Source: Paraburkholderia domus
GTDB lineage: Bacteria > Pseudomonadota > Gammaproteobacteria > Burkholderiales > Burkholderiaceae
Reading direction: 5' to 3'
Assembly (NCBI RefSeq): GCF_905220705.1
Contig: NZ_CAJNAT010000009.1
Span: 1-64,000 of the forward strand
Length of the DNA: 64,000 bases
Made by a program: the position numbers and the translations under genes. How positions within the stretch are numbered: position 1 is the stretch's first letter; every line of letters begins with the position of its first letter. Below the pieces are notes generated by a model that saw nothing but the letters and a program-made list of their open reading frames with translations, was not told the origin of the DNA and did no database searches. Below are positions 37,975 through 46,817 of the stretch, piece by piece.

Positions 37975-37990
37975 CGGCATCGATGTTGCT
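37975..37990 (+). promoter_or_regulatory. Sigma-54 promoter of the TonB-dependent receptor gene
   Basis: CGGCATCGATGTTGCT has GG-N10-GC spacing and a perfect TTGCT -12 element. It lies about 85 nt before the receptor start codon. Confidence 0.65.
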
Positions 37991-38072
37991 TGGAAGTGAG
38001 CGCATCGAAAACCGTAGTGAAAGAACATACCGCGCGAGGCCATGAAGCCGATGCGCGCCACGGAGGAGACAC

Positions 38073-40358
38073 ATGAAGTCGCATCGCGACGATTGGCGGC
38101 GTACGCGCATCGCCGCCGCCATTGCGGGCATGCTCGCAATGGCTCAGGGTACTTATGCCGTAGCGCAAGACGAACCGGCGTCGTCGCCTTCACAAGTGAT
38201 GCCGGTGGTGACCGTGGTCGGCACCGCACCGCTGACCGGACTCGGTATGCCGCTCACTGAAGTACCCGCTGCCGTGCAGGTCGTTAGCGCGAAGGACATC
38301 GAGGCGCAACACCCGAATAACATCACGGCCTACCTGGAGCAGAACGTCACGAGCGTGACGCTCAATTCGAGTCAGGGCAACCCTTATCAGCCGGACGTCA
38401 ACTATCGTGGCTTCACCGCTTCGCCGCTGTTGGGCACCCCCCAAGGCCTGTCGGTGTTCCAGGACGGCGTGCGGGTCAACGAGCCGTTTGGTGACGTGGT
38501 CAACTGGGACCTGCTCGCGCAATCGGCGATCGAGCGCATCGAGGTGATGCCCGGCTCCAATCCGCTATTTGGTTTGAACACGCTAGGCGGCGCGATCGCA
38601 ATCACCACCAAAAATGGCCGCGACAACCCCGGCGGCAGCGTCGAAGTGGAGGGCGGCTCGTTCGCACGCAGAAGCGTGGTTTTTACGCAGGGCGGCCAGC
38701 TGGGACACTTTGACTATTTTGTCACCGCCAACGATGAGGCGGATCAGGGTTGGGCTGACCATAACCCCAGCCGCGTGAAGCAACTATTCGGCAAGGTCGG
38801 CTATACGGACCCGCGCACCACTGTCGAGTTGAGCCTCACCGCAGCCGACAACCAGTTGCAGGGTACCCAGACCATTCCGCGTTCGTTTCTCGACAATCCA
38901 CGCCAGGCCTACACATATCCCGACGAGAACCAGAATCGCGCGATCATGCTGAACCTGTCCGGCAAGCATGATTTCAGCGATGCATTGCAGCTCTCTGGCG
39001 ACGCGTATTACCGGCACTACGACAACGATAATCTCAGCAGCAACGTCAATGGAGATTACGGTTCCATCGATCCAGCGACGGGCGCGATCAATACCGTACC
39101 TGCGCAAAACGCCCACTCCGTGATCTCGCAGGATAGCTATGGATTCGCGCTGCAATTGAGCGTCACCGGCAAAGTCGCCGGGATGGACAATCAGTTGATG
39201 GCGGGTGTCAGCGGCGATTTTGCCAACACCGGCTTCACACAGTACACGCAGGACGCGCACTTCACCCAGGACCGCCAGACCGTTGGGACCGGCGGCTTCA
39301 CCCTGCAAACCGACGCGTCGACTCGCAACAGCAATCTCGGTGTGTTCGTGACAGACACGCTTTCGTTGACCCGCACGATCACGCTGACGGCCTCCGCGCG
39401 CTATAACCACGCTAGCGTCGATATCGAGGATCTCAGCGGCATGCAACCCCTGTTGAACGGCTCGCACAGCTTTTCGCGGATCAATCCGGCGCTGGGCTTG
39501 ACATATAACCCGGTTCCCTGGCTGACGGCCTATGCGAACTACAGCGAGGGCATGCGTACACCGACCGCTATCGAGCTGGCCTGCGCCGATCCGGCCGCGC
39601 CCTGTTCGCTGCCGAACGATTTCATCGCCGATCCCGCGTTAAAGCCGGTTGTATCGCGCACGTTCGAGGCGGGCGCGCGTGGAACGCTATCGTCGGCGAT
39701 TCATTGGAGCGCGGCAGTGTTCCGTACCGATCTCCAGGATGACATACAGTTTGTCAGCAGCAATGGGGCTTCGACCTCGACCGGATATTTCCAGAACGTC
39801 GGCACCACGCGGCGGCAAGGGTTCGAAATCAACGCACGCGCGCAGACAGGTCCGCTAACTGTGAACGCGGGCTATACGTATCTGCGCGCAACCTATCAGA
39901 GCAGCTTTGTCGAGCAAAGCGCGAGCAACTCGAGCGCCGATGGTCAAGGCAACATTACGATGCACTCGGGCGATCGTATCCCCGGCATTCCGGAAAACAC
40001 GCTGAAACTGCGTCTGGATTATGCGGCCACCGCAAAATGGAATGTGGGCGCAAACATACTCTATCGCAGCTCGATATTCGCCCGTGGCGACGAGAACAAT
40101 CTGGACAGCAACGGGCGTATCGCGGGCTATGCGATTGTCGATCTGGACACGACCTATCAAGTCACAAAGCAGCTGCAGCTGTTCACGCACGTGAACAATC
40201 TGTTCGACAAGCGCTACGCGGACTTTGGCATCCTCGGGCAGAATTTTTTCAATGGCCCGGGCCATTCTTTTTCGCCCGATGCCGTGACCAACGAACAGTT
40301 TCTCGGTATGGGCGCGCCGCGTGGCGTATGGGTTGGTTTGCGGTATGCGTGGAAGTAA
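38073..40358 (+). CDS. TonB-dependent outer-membrane receptor of the PQQ alcohol dehydrogenase cluster
   Basis: 761 aa. A signal peptide ending near AQGTYAVAQ is followed by a TonB-box-like PVVTVVGT at about 44-51, a plug domain (PAAVQVVSAKDIEAQHPNNI, LSVFQDGVRVNEPFGD, PLFGLNTLGGAIAITTKNGR) and a 22-strand barrel ending in an aromatic-basic terminus (VWVGLRYAWK). Such receptors import metal chelates or cofactors. It sits between its own tonB-exbBD operon and the aldehyde/alcohol dehydrogenase genes and has a sigma-54 promoter like theirs. Because pqqABCDE are all present, PQQ uptake is less needed; uptake of lanthanide (LutH-like role) is the favoured hypothesis. The ligand is not shown by sequence. 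Confidence 0.9.
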   Translation: MKSHRDDWRRTRIAAAIAGMLAMAQGTYAVAQDEPASSPSQVMPVVTVVGTAPLTGLGMPLTEVPAAVQVVSAKDIEAQHPNNITAYLEQNVTSVTLNSSQGNPYQPDVNYRGFTASPLLGTPQGLSVFQDGVRVNEPFGDVVNWDLLAQSAIERIEVMPGSNPLFGLNTLGGAIAITTKNGRDNPGGSVEVEGGSFARRSVVFTQGGQLGHFDYFVTANDEADQGWADHNPSRVKQLFGKVGYTDPRTTVELSLTAADNQLQGTQTIPRSFLDNPRQAYTYPDENQNRAIMLNLSGKHDFSDALQLSGDAYYRHYDNDNLSSNVNGDYGSIDPATGAINTVPAQNAHSVISQDSYGFALQLSVTGKVAGMDNQLMAGVSGDFANTGFTQYTQDAHFTQDRQTVGTGGFTLQTDASTRNSNLGVFVTDTLSLTRTITLTASARYNHASVDIEDLSGMQPLLNGSHSFSRINPALGLTYNPVPWLTAYANYSEGMRTPTAIELACADPAAPCSLPNDFIADPALKPVVSRTFEAGARGTLSSAIHWSAAVFRTDLQDDIQFVSSNGASTSTGYFQNVGTTRRQGFEINARAQTGPLTVNAGYTYLRATYQSSFVEQSASNSSADGQGNITMHSGDRIPGIPENTLKLRLDYAATAKWNVGANILYRSSIFARGDENNLDSNGRIAGYAIVDLDTTYQVTKQLQLFTHVNNLFDKRYADFGILGQNFFNGPGHSFSPDAVTNEQFLGMGAPRGVWVGLRYAWK

Positions 40359-40396
40359 AGCGGGGATGGTGGGCGGCGTGTAAAACCACCGCTTGT

Positions 40397-40422
40397 CTGG
40401 AGCGGGCCTCACGCCGCTCCAG
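40397..40422. terminator. Hairpin between convergent receptor and aldehyde dehydrogenase genes
   Basis: CTGGAGCG (40397-40404) and CGCTCCAG (40415-40422) form a perfect 8-bp stem with a 10-nt loop, 38 bp behind the receptor stop and 17 bp behind the aldehyde dehydrogenase stop. There is no clear T-run, so termination is likely but unproven. Confidence 0.5.
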
Positions 40423-40438
40423 ATCTGTCCGTAGTGCG

Positions 40439-41959
40439 TTAGAAGAAACCGAGCGGCTGCTCGCTATAGCTGATGAGCAGATTCTTGGTCTGCTGATAGT
40501 GGTCGAGCATCATCTTGTGGGTCTCGCGACCAATGCCGGACTGTTTGTAGCCGCCGAATGCCGCATGCGCCGGATAGGCGTGATAGCAGTTCGTCCACAC
40601 ACGGCCGGCCTGAATCTGACGGCCGAAGCGATAGGCGCGTGTGCCGTCGCGTGTCCACACGCCGGCGCCGAGACCGTACAGCGTATCGTTGGCGATTTCG
40701 AGTGCTTCCTCTTCGTTCTTGAATGTCGTCACCGAGACCACCGGGCCGAAAATTTCTTCCTGGAAGATACGCATTTTGTTGTGACCGCGGAAGACGGTCG
40801 GCTTCACGTAGTAGCCCTTGCTCAGTTCGCCGCCGAGGGTATTACGCTCGCCGCCAATCAGACATTCAGCGCCTTCCTGCTTGCCGAGATCGACGTACGA
40901 GAGGATTTTTTCGAGCTGCTCCTCCGAAGCCTGTGCACCGATCATCGTCTTGGTGTCGAGCGGATGCCCCTGCGTGATTGCGGCGACGCGCTTCAAGGCG
41001 CGTTCCATGAAGCGGTCGTAGATTTTTTCATCGACCAGTACACGCGACGGACATGTGCAGACTTCACCCTGATTCAGCGCGAACATCGCGAAGCCTTCGA
41101 GCGCCTTGTCGAAGTAACCATCGTCGCGATCCATCACGTCGGCGAAGAAAATGTTCGGGCTTTTGCCACCGAGTTCGAGCGTCACCGGAATGATGTTCTG
41201 GCTCGCATACTGCATGATCAGACGCCCTGTGGATGTCTCACCCGTGAAGGCAATCTTCGCGATACGCTTGCTTGTTGCGAGCGGCTTGCCCGCTTCGAGA
41301 CCAAATCCGTTGACCACGTTCAGCACGCCCGGCGGCAGCAAGTCCTGAATCAGTTCCATCAGCACCAGGATCGACGCAGGCGTTTGCTCGGCAGGTTTGA
41401 GCACGATGCAGTTCCCTGCGGCCAGCGCGGGCGCCACCTTCCACACGGCCATCAGGATCGGGAAATTCCACGGAATGATCTGACCGACCACGCCAAGCGG
41501 CTCGTGGAAGTGATAAGCCACGGTATCGGCATCGATCTCGGAGATCGTCCCCTCCTGTGCGCGAATGCAACCGGCGAAATAGCGGAAGTGGTCGATCGCG
41601 AGCGGGATGTCGGCGGCGAGCGTCTCGCGGATCGGCTTGCCGTTGTCGATCGATTCGGCAAACGCGATGCGCGAGAGGTTCTGCTCCATGCGGTCCGCAA
41701 TCCGGTTCAGGATAGTGGCGCGCGCGGCCGGCGAGGTATCGGCCCAGGCTTTGCGGGCGCGGTGGGCGGCATCGAGGGCGAGCTCGATATCTTCTTCAGT
41801 TGAGCGCGGGATCGACGTAAAGGGTTCGCCCGTGATAGGCGAGACATTGTCGAAGTATTCGCCGCGCACCGGCGGAATCCACTGGCCGCCGATGAAATTG
41901 GCGTACTGCCGCGCATACGGAAATTCGACATCGAGAAACTGCATATCTGCGTGATTCAT
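40439..41959 (-). CDS. NAD-dependent acetaldehyde/aldehyde dehydrogenase (ExaC/AcoD-like)
   Basis: 506 aa ALDH. It begins MNHADMQFLDVEFPYARQYA and shows VVGQIIPWNFPILMAVWKVA, the general base in LELGGKSPNIFF and the catalytic cysteine in NQGEVCTCPSRVLV, features of the ExaC/AcoD acetaldehyde dehydrogenase group. It oxidises the aldehyde made by the PQQ enzyme to the acid in the cytoplasm. The start at 41959 has AGGAG 6 nt upstream. It is divergent from the PQQ alcohol dehydrogenase, and its own sigma-54 promoter lies about 105 nt upstream. Confidence 0.9.
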   Translation of the reverse strand: MNHADMQFLDVEFPYARQYANFIGGQWIPPVRGEYFDNVSPITGEPFTSIPRSTEEDIELALDAAHRARKAWADTSPAARATILNRIADRMEQNLSRIAFAESIDNGKPIRETLAADIPLAIDHFRYFAGCIRAQEGTISEIDADTVAYHFHEPLGVVGQIIPWNFPILMAVWKVAPALAAGNCIVLKPAEQTPASILVLMELIQDLLPPGVLNVVNGFGLEAGKPLATSKRIAKIAFTGETSTGRLIMQYASQNIIPVTLELGGKSPNIFFADVMDRDDGYFDKALEGFAMFALNQGEVCTCPSRVLVDEKIYDRFMERALKRVAAITQGHPLDTKTMIGAQASEEQLEKILSYVDLGKQEGAECLIGGERNTLGGELSKGYYVKPTVFRGHNKMRIFQEEIFGPVVSVTTFKNEEEALEIANDTLYGLGAGVWTRDGTRAYRFGRQIQAGRVWTNCYHAYPAHAAFGGYKQSGIGRETHKMMLDHYQQTKNLLISYSEQPLGFF

Positions 41960-42060
41960 ACCTGACTCCTCCAATGATTGTGTGACTGGTGTCGATGGAG
42001 AAGGTCTGCGCTGGCTCGACGTATCCGCCGTGCTGACGCTCTTCATCGTGCGGAGCCTTC

Positions 42061-42076
42061 AGCGAGAAGCGTGCCA
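42061..42076 (-). promoter_or_regulatory. Sigma-54 promoter of the aldehyde dehydrogenase gene
   Basis: The minus-strand sequence is TGGCACGCTTCTCGCT: a perfect -24 element TGGCACG, and TCGC instead of TTGC at -12, with GG-N10-GC spacing. Confidence 0.6.
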
Positions 42077-42242
42077 TTGGGCCTTGTCTGCAACGCGACA
42101 GGCGTTACGGACCTGAGGCCACGCATACCCTGTGCGTCGTATGCGTGGCGACGCATGGCGCGACCCTGTGTGTCGCTCGGTCCATCGGCATGGCGGCTGT
42201 CCTTTTTAGCAACACATTGTCGTGTGACTGCGCCAACGTGCA

Positions 42243-42252
42243 ACACCGTTGT
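42243..42252. promoter_or_regulatory. Candidate activator site (UAS) ACACCGTTGT, copy 2
   Basis: It lies within CAACACCGTTGTTATG, a symmetric AACA-N4-TGTT. Its centre is 87 bp from the -24 GG of the alcohol dehydrogenase promoter, matching the 86 bp seen at the receptor. Confidence 0.55.
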
Positions 42253-42332
42253 TATGCCGTGACGATCGCTTCACTGCCGAGCCGCGTTCTTCGTTCGTGA
42301 GCCACCTTGGCTCGCAGCGGCACGGCAGCCAA

Positions 42333-42348
42333 TGGCATGCGACTTGCC
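42333..42348 (+). promoter_or_regulatory. Sigma-54 promoter of the PQQ alcohol dehydrogenase gene
   Basis: TGGCATGCGACTTGCC has a good -24 (TGGCATG) and -12 (TTGCC) with GG-N10-GC spacing. It is 143 nt before the start codon. Confidence 0.7.
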
Positions 42349-42490
42349 TTGAATGGTTCGCAGCCAGTCTGCGTTCACTAGACGATAGCGCCGCCGCACG
42401 GCCTCGCGTCAACAATTCAACAGCAACCATCTTGCATGGGACCAGAGTAAGCCGCTAAAGCGGCGACTCTGGTCGACACAGGAGACAAGG

Positions 42491-44218
42491 ATGAAAGCAC
42501 GTTTAGCTTCGGCGAAGCGGCCCACGGCGTTTGCAATGAGCGTGGCCGCTGCCGTCAGTCTGGTATTCGCGTCCGCTGCAGCGGCCGACGACTATCCAGC
42601 CGTCACCTATGAGCGCTTGACAGCCGCGCAAAGCGATCCCGGCTGGCTCACGTACTACCGCACCTACAACGGCCAGGCGCATTCACCGCTCAAGCAAATC
42701 GACGCAGCCAACGTCAAGAATCTCAAGCAGGTATGGAGCTACAAGTTTCCCGCGGATCTGCAGCAGGGGTTCGAAGCGACGCCGATCATCAATGGCCGCT
42801 TTCTGTTCGTGACCACGCCGAAGGACAATGTTTATGCCTTTGATGCTGTAACCGGCAAGCAACTCTGGAAGTTCGAACCCAAACTCGGTGCCGAATCGTT
42901 CAAGACTGCGTGTTGCGACGTGATCAACCGCGGTGTGGCGTTGTACGGCAAGAATGTCTACGTCGCGATGCTGAGCGGCGACGTGGTTGCGCTTGACGCG
43001 CAGACCGGCGCGCTTGTCTGGCGCAAGCAGATGTTCGAGCCGGGTCTGGGTTATGCGTTCTCGCTGGCGCCGCTCGCACTCGACGGCGCAGTAGTGGTGG
43101 GCAGCGCAGGCGGCGAATATGGCGCGCGCGGTTTTATTGCGGCGTTGAATCCCGATGACGGCAACGTGCTGTGGAAGCGCTTCACGATACCGGCGGCCGG
43201 CGAGAAGGGCGGTGATACATGGCCGAACGGCATGCAGGATCATGGCGGCGCGCCGGCCTGGCTGACAGGCACCTACGACGCCGCATCGAAAACGCTTTAT
43301 TGGGGGGTGGGCAATCCTGGCCCGTGGCTCGCCGATCTGCGTCCGGGAGACAACCTGTACTCCGACTCGCTGCTTGCTCTCGATCCAAAAACCGGCAACC
43401 TCAAATGGCACTACCAGTACACGAAGCACGACACGTGGGATTACGACGGCGTCAATACACCGGTGCTCGCCACGATCAAGTACCAGGATAAGGAATACGA
43501 CGCCATCATTCACGCGGACCGTAATGGCTTCTTCCACGCGATCGACCGTGGCACCGGCAAGCTGATCTACGCGAAGCCGTTCGTGACGGCAAGCTCGGTC
43601 ACGGGCTACACGGCAGACGGCGCGCCGATTCAGGACGCGTCGAAATATCCGAAGGCGGGCACGACAATCGAGACCTGCCCGAGCTTCCTCGGCGGCAAGA
43701 ACTGGTGGTCGGTCTCATACGATCCGGACAAGCATCTCGCGATCGTTCCGGCGTTGCATGCGTGCATGTCACTGTCGGGCAAGTCGGTGAACTACATGGA
43801 GGGGCTGCCATACCTTGGCGAAGGGTTCGAAATCAAACCGGAACCGGGCAGCAAGGGCTATGGCGAACTTCAGGCTATCGATGTCAACACCGGCAAGAAA
43901 GTCTGGAGTCACTGGAGCAAGCTGCCGTGGAATGGCGGTGTAGCGACCACGGCGGGCGGTCTTGCGTTTAGCGGATCGCTGGACGGCCATCTGTACGCGT
44001 TCGATGAGGCGACCGGCAAGGTGCTGTGGCAAAGCCCGAAACTTGCGAGCGGGATCGTCGCTCAACCGTCGGTGTTCGAGGTCAACGGGCAAGAGTACGT
44101 CGCCATTCTCGCCGGTTACGGTGGCGCGAACCCGATCTGGGGTGGGCCGATGGCGAAAGCGGCAGAGAAGGTTCCACGCGGCGGCACGCTCTATGTGTTT
44201 GCGCTCAATCACAGCTGA
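42491..44218 (+). CDS. Periplasmic PQQ-dependent alcohol dehydrogenase with lanthanide-type active site
   Basis: 575 aa, a quinoprotein beta-propeller with a signal peptide cleaved near ASAAAA-DDY. It has the adjacent Cys141-Cys142 that form the disulfide over PQQ, Glu209 (GGEYGARG) and Asn275 (GNPGPW) as metal ligands, catalytic Asp317 in HDTWDYDGV, and an extra aspartate at 319. That D-x-D pair distinguishes lanthanide enzymes (XoxF, PedH) from calcium enzymes, which carry Ala or Ser there. It oxidises a primary alcohol in the periplasm and passes electrons to cytochrome c. AGGAG precedes the start, and a sigma-54 promoter lies upstream. Methanol versus ethanol or longer alcohols is not decided. 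Confidence 0.92.
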   Translation: MKARLASAKRPTAFAMSVAAAVSLVFASAAAADDYPAVTYERLTAAQSDPGWLTYYRTYNGQAHSPLKQIDAANVKNLKQVWSYKFPADLQQGFEATPIINGRFLFVTTPKDNVYAFDAVTGKQLWKFEPKLGAESFKTACCDVINRGVALYGKNVYVAMLSGDVVALDAQTGALVWRKQMFEPGLGYAFSLAPLALDGAVVVGSAGGEYGARGFIAALNPDDGNVLWKRFTIPAAGEKGGDTWPNGMQDHGGAPAWLTGTYDAASKTLYWGVGNPGPWLADLRPGDNLYSDSLLALDPKTGNLKWHYQYTKHDTWDYDGVNTPVLATIKYQDKEYDAIIHADRNGFFHAIDRGTGKLIYAKPFVTASSVTGYTADGAPIQDASKYPKAGTTIETCPSFLGGKNWWSVSYDPDKHLAIVPALHACMSLSGKSVNYMEGLPYLGEGFEIKPEPGSKGYGELQAIDVNTGKKVWSHWSKLPWNGGVATTAGGLAFSGSLDGHLYAFDEATGKVLWQSPKLASGIVAQPSVFEVNGQEYVAILAGYGGANPIWGGPMAKAAEKVPRGGTLYVFALNHS

Positions 44219-44308
44219 TGTTGATATGGCTGCCACGACAGTTTGGCCGGGCCGACATGGGCGTAGCCTTCCAGCCGTGGCGGCCAGGCCTTTTCCGGAA
44301 GCAAGATC

Positions 44309-45547
44309 ATGAAGACTCGACTCAATTGGTTCGCTTTTGCCAGTGTCCTGTTGGCCACCGGCACCCTCACACCGGGACTTGCCAGCGCGGGTGCAGGCGT
44401 GCGCGTTTGCACGTTTCCCGGCAGTCCATCGATCGCGCTCGACGAGGCGGTCGCGCGCGAAGCGCTTCGCACCGCCGGTATTTCGCTGTCGCTTGCTCCC
44501 GGAGGATTCGACGGTAGTGATGACGACGGTGTTTCGCTGAAGGAGCTCAACAAAGCGCTTGCGCGAAAATGCGACGTGATTGCCGGCTTTCCGCGTTCGA
44601 CAATTGCCGATGGCTCGGGCAGCAAGATGACCTTCTCGCGCGGCTATCTGCGCTCTGGTTACGTCAGCGTCACCACGCGCGACGCGACCGCGCCGGCCGG
44701 CGGTGCGGAAGTCGTTGCGGCTACCTATGCGAGCCCTGCGCAACTCATCGCGGTACAGCAACCCAACGTCAAGCTCGACCTGGAGAATACGGCGGCACTC
44801 ACGGTCGACGCCGTGGCGAGCGGGCATGCACAACGCGCGATCGTCTGGTACCCGGCGGTCGTGGCTTATGCGGCCACGCATCCCGAGCAGCATTTCCGGA
44901 TTTCGGGTGCCGCCTCGCCGTATGCCGACTGGCAACTGGTGTTCGCGTTCGGGAAGAACGGCGCGGCGTTGCAGCCGCGCATCGACGCCGCGCTGCAGAA
45001 GATGGCCTCCGATGGCCGGCTGGCAGCCTTGACCCGCAAGTGGATGCTTCCCGAGGCAGATCAGGCCGCCAGGCCATCCGTGGCCACGTTTGCCTATCGC
45101 GACGGCCCCGGCCGCAACGATGCGGCGTGGCGCATGATGTCAGCGGCCGATCACGGGGCGCAGCAGGGGCACTTCATCAAAGTCGACGCGAGTGCGGCAG
45201 GCGACGCCCCTGGCTTCGACCGCGCGCAGGTGGCGCACGGCAAGACCCTGTACTCGAGTGCGTGCGCGAAATGCCACGGTCCTGGCCTGCAAGGATTGAA
45301 TGCGCCCGCGTTACGCGGTCCGGCCTTTGCGCCGGCGGCAAACGCGAAGCTGACCATCGGCGGGGTGTATGGATACATGACGAACAATATGCCGGCTGAC
45401 CGGCCCGGCAAGCTGAAACCGCAGGACTATGCCGACATCATGGCGTTCCTGCTGTATTCGAATGGCTATAGCGCCGGCGCCACCAAGTTGACTGACGACA
45501 ACGCCAAAGCGTCGAAGACACCGCTCAACGCCGGCACTTCGCAATAG
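44309..45547 (+). CDS. XoxJ-like binding-fold protein fused to cytochrome c
   Basis: 412 aa. A signal peptide ends near residue 28. Residues 30-250 form a binding-protein-like domain similar in type to MoxJ/XoxJ (VRVCTFPGSPSIALDEAVAR, DWQLVFAFGKNG), and residues 305-390 a class I cytochrome c with heme motif C319-A-K-C-H323 and likely axial Met361. In methylotrophs XoxJ and the electron acceptor XoxG are separate proteins; here they appear joined. It lies 90 bp after the alcohol dehydrogenase gene and probably activates or accepts electrons from it. It ends before a strong terminator. Confidence 0.85.
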   Translation: MKTRLNWFAFASVLLATGTLTPGLASAGAGVRVCTFPGSPSIALDEAVAREALRTAGISLSLAPGGFDGSDDDGVSLKELNKALARKCDVIAGFPRSTIADGSGSKMTFSRGYLRSGYVSVTTRDATAPAGGAEVVAATYASPAQLIAVQQPNVKLDLENTAALTVDAVASGHAQRAIVWYPAVVAYAATHPEQHFRISGAASPYADWQLVFAFGKNGAALQPRIDAALQKMASDGRLAALTRKWMLPEADQAARPSVATFAYRDGPGRNDAAWRMMSAADHGAQQGHFIKVDASAAGDAPGFDRAQVAHGKTLYSSACAKCHGPGLQGLNAPALRGPAFAPAANAKLTIGGVYGYMTNNMPADRPGKLKPQDYADIMAFLLYSNGYSAGATKLTDDNAKASKTPLNAGTSQ

Positions 45548-45588
45548 GCTCGAAGGCGTCAACAGCGTTGGTTGGCGCCACAAAAACG

Positions 45589-45633
45589 GCCCGGCGATTT
45601 TCCGTTGTTCACGGATATCGCCGGGCTTTCTCT
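45589..45633. terminator. Bidirectional rho-independent terminator
   Basis: GCCCGGCGAT (45589-45598) and ATCGCCGGGC (45617-45626) make a perfect 10-bp stem, with an inner CCGT/ACGG pair. TTTCTCTTTT follows on the plus strand, and AAAAA precedes the stem for the minus direction. It separates the convergent cytochrome fusion gene and pqqE. Confidence 0.85.
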
Positions 45634-45679
45634 TTTCTCGATGCCGCAATCTCGTCCCGAATCACCCCAAACTCCCGAA

Positions 45680-46816
45680 TCACCCCAAACGTAACGAGTT
45701 ATCCCTGCTGCGGAAAATCAGTGGTTGCGCTTGAGCGTCCCGCGCCGGCCGCCGTGCCAGAGTCACGGCCTGTTCGATTTGCCCGTGATGCGCCGATTTT
45801 GCACACACCGGGTCGGCGGCTGCAGTGTCTCCAGTCAGCAGATACGCCTGACAGCGGCAACCGCCGTGATCGGTCTCGCGCTCGTCGCAGCTCCGGCATG
45901 GTTCGCGCATCCAGCCATCGCCGCGAAAGGCGTTAAACGCATGGCTGTGGTACCAGATATCCGTCAACGCAGTGTCCTGCACGCGGGGCAGGTCCAGACC
46001 CGGCAGCGAGCGCGCTGCGTGGCATGGCAGCGCGGTGCCGTCCGGCGCGATGCCGAGAAATACCGAACCCCATCCGTTCATACAGGCCTTGGGGCGTGAT
46101 TCGAAGTAGTCGGGAACCACGAACAGGATGCGGCAGCGATCACCGACGCGTTCGCGGTATCGGTTGACCGTAGCCTCGGCCTCCTGCAGTTGTTCGGACG
46201 TCGGCATCAACTGCTCGCGGTTGAGCATTGCCCAGCCGTAGTACTGCGTGTTCGCCAGTTCAAGGTAGTCGGCACCCATCTCCAGCGCCATGTCGATAAT
46301 CTGCCCGACGTGCGGCAGGTTATAGCGATGCAGCACGCAATTGAGCACCATCGGGTAGCCGTGCGCCTTGATGAGGCGCGCGACACGCTGTTTCAGGTCG
46401 AAGGTCTTCGTGCTGGAGACGAAATCGTTCAGTTCACGCGTCGAGTCCTGAAACGAGAGCTGGATATGGTCGAGACCTGCCTCTTTCAGACCAGCGATGC
46501 GCTGCTCGTTAAGTCCGACACCCGAGGTAATCAGATTCGTATAAAAACCGAGTCCACGGGCATGGGCAACCAGTGTTTCGAGGTCATCGCGCACCAGCGG
46601 TTCACCGCCAGAGAACCCGATTTGCGCGGCGCCCATGCGGCGCGCCTGCGTGATCACGTCGCGCCACGCGTCCGTGTCGAGTTCCGCGCCGTGACTCGCG
46701 AAATCGACGGGGTTGTAGCAGAACGCGCAGTGCAGCGGGCAGCGATACGTGAGCTCCGCCAGCAGCCACAGCGGCGGGGACGGGCGCGTGCCCAGAGTGT
46801 CGGTCGTTGTGCTCAT
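45680..46816 (-). CDS. pqqE: PQQ biosynthesis radical SAM protein PqqE
   Basis: 378 aa. The radical SAM cluster motif C26-x3-C30-x2-C33 lies in LTYRCPLHCAFCYNPVD, followed by IGFSGGEPLVRDDL, and a C-terminal SPASM-type cysteine set (CHAARSLPG, CRSCDERETDHGGCRCQAY) for auxiliary clusters. It links the Glu and Tyr side chains of PqqA with PqqD as chaperone. The start at 46816 is 1 bp behind the pqqD stop; the longer frame overlaps pqqD and is rejected. It is the last gene of pqqABCDE. Confidence 0.96.
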   Translation of the reverse strand: MSTTTDTLGTRPSPPLWLLAELTYRCPLHCAFCYNPVDFASHGAELDTDAWRDVITQARRMGAAQIGFSGGEPLVRDDLETLVAHARGLGFYTNLITSGVGLNEQRIAGLKEAGLDHIQLSFQDSTRELNDFVSSTKTFDLKQRVARLIKAHGYPMVLNCVLHRYNLPHVGQIIDMALEMGADYLELANTQYYGWAMLNREQLMPTSEQLQEAEATVNRYRERVGDRCRILFVVPDYFESRPKACMNGWGSVFLGIAPDGTALPCHAARSLPGLDLPRVQDTALTDIWYHSHAFNAFRGDGWMREPCRSCDERETDHGGCRCQAYLLTGDTAAADPVCAKSAHHGQIEQAVTLARRPARDAQAQPLIFRSRDNSLRLG

Positions 46817-46817
46817 G

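Larger units (their letters stand above)
37760..38072. other. Divergent control region tonB / TonB-dependent receptor
   Basis: This 313-bp region has no gene. It contains a sigma-54 promoter for each direction and one central 10-mer ACACCGTTGT almost equidistant from both (separate entries). Confidence 0.6.
41960..42490. other. Divergent control region of aldehyde and alcohol dehydrogenase genes
   Basis: No gene is seen in these 531 bp. It contains two back-to-back sigma-54 promoters and the second copy of the ACACCGTTGT motif; a degenerate relative AACACATTGTCG is at 42210-42221. Confidence 0.6.

Noticed and set aside
37843..38229. Minus-strand frames of 87-128 codons in the tonB/receptor control region
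   Set aside because: They have no ribosome sites or family resemblance, and they cross the sigma-54 promoter and the start of the receptor gene.
38073..40358. Receptor as a PQQ importer (PqqU-like)
   Set aside because: Complete pqqABCDE is present with the same promoter type, so import of PQQ is less likely than import of the metal; not excluded, only ranked lower.
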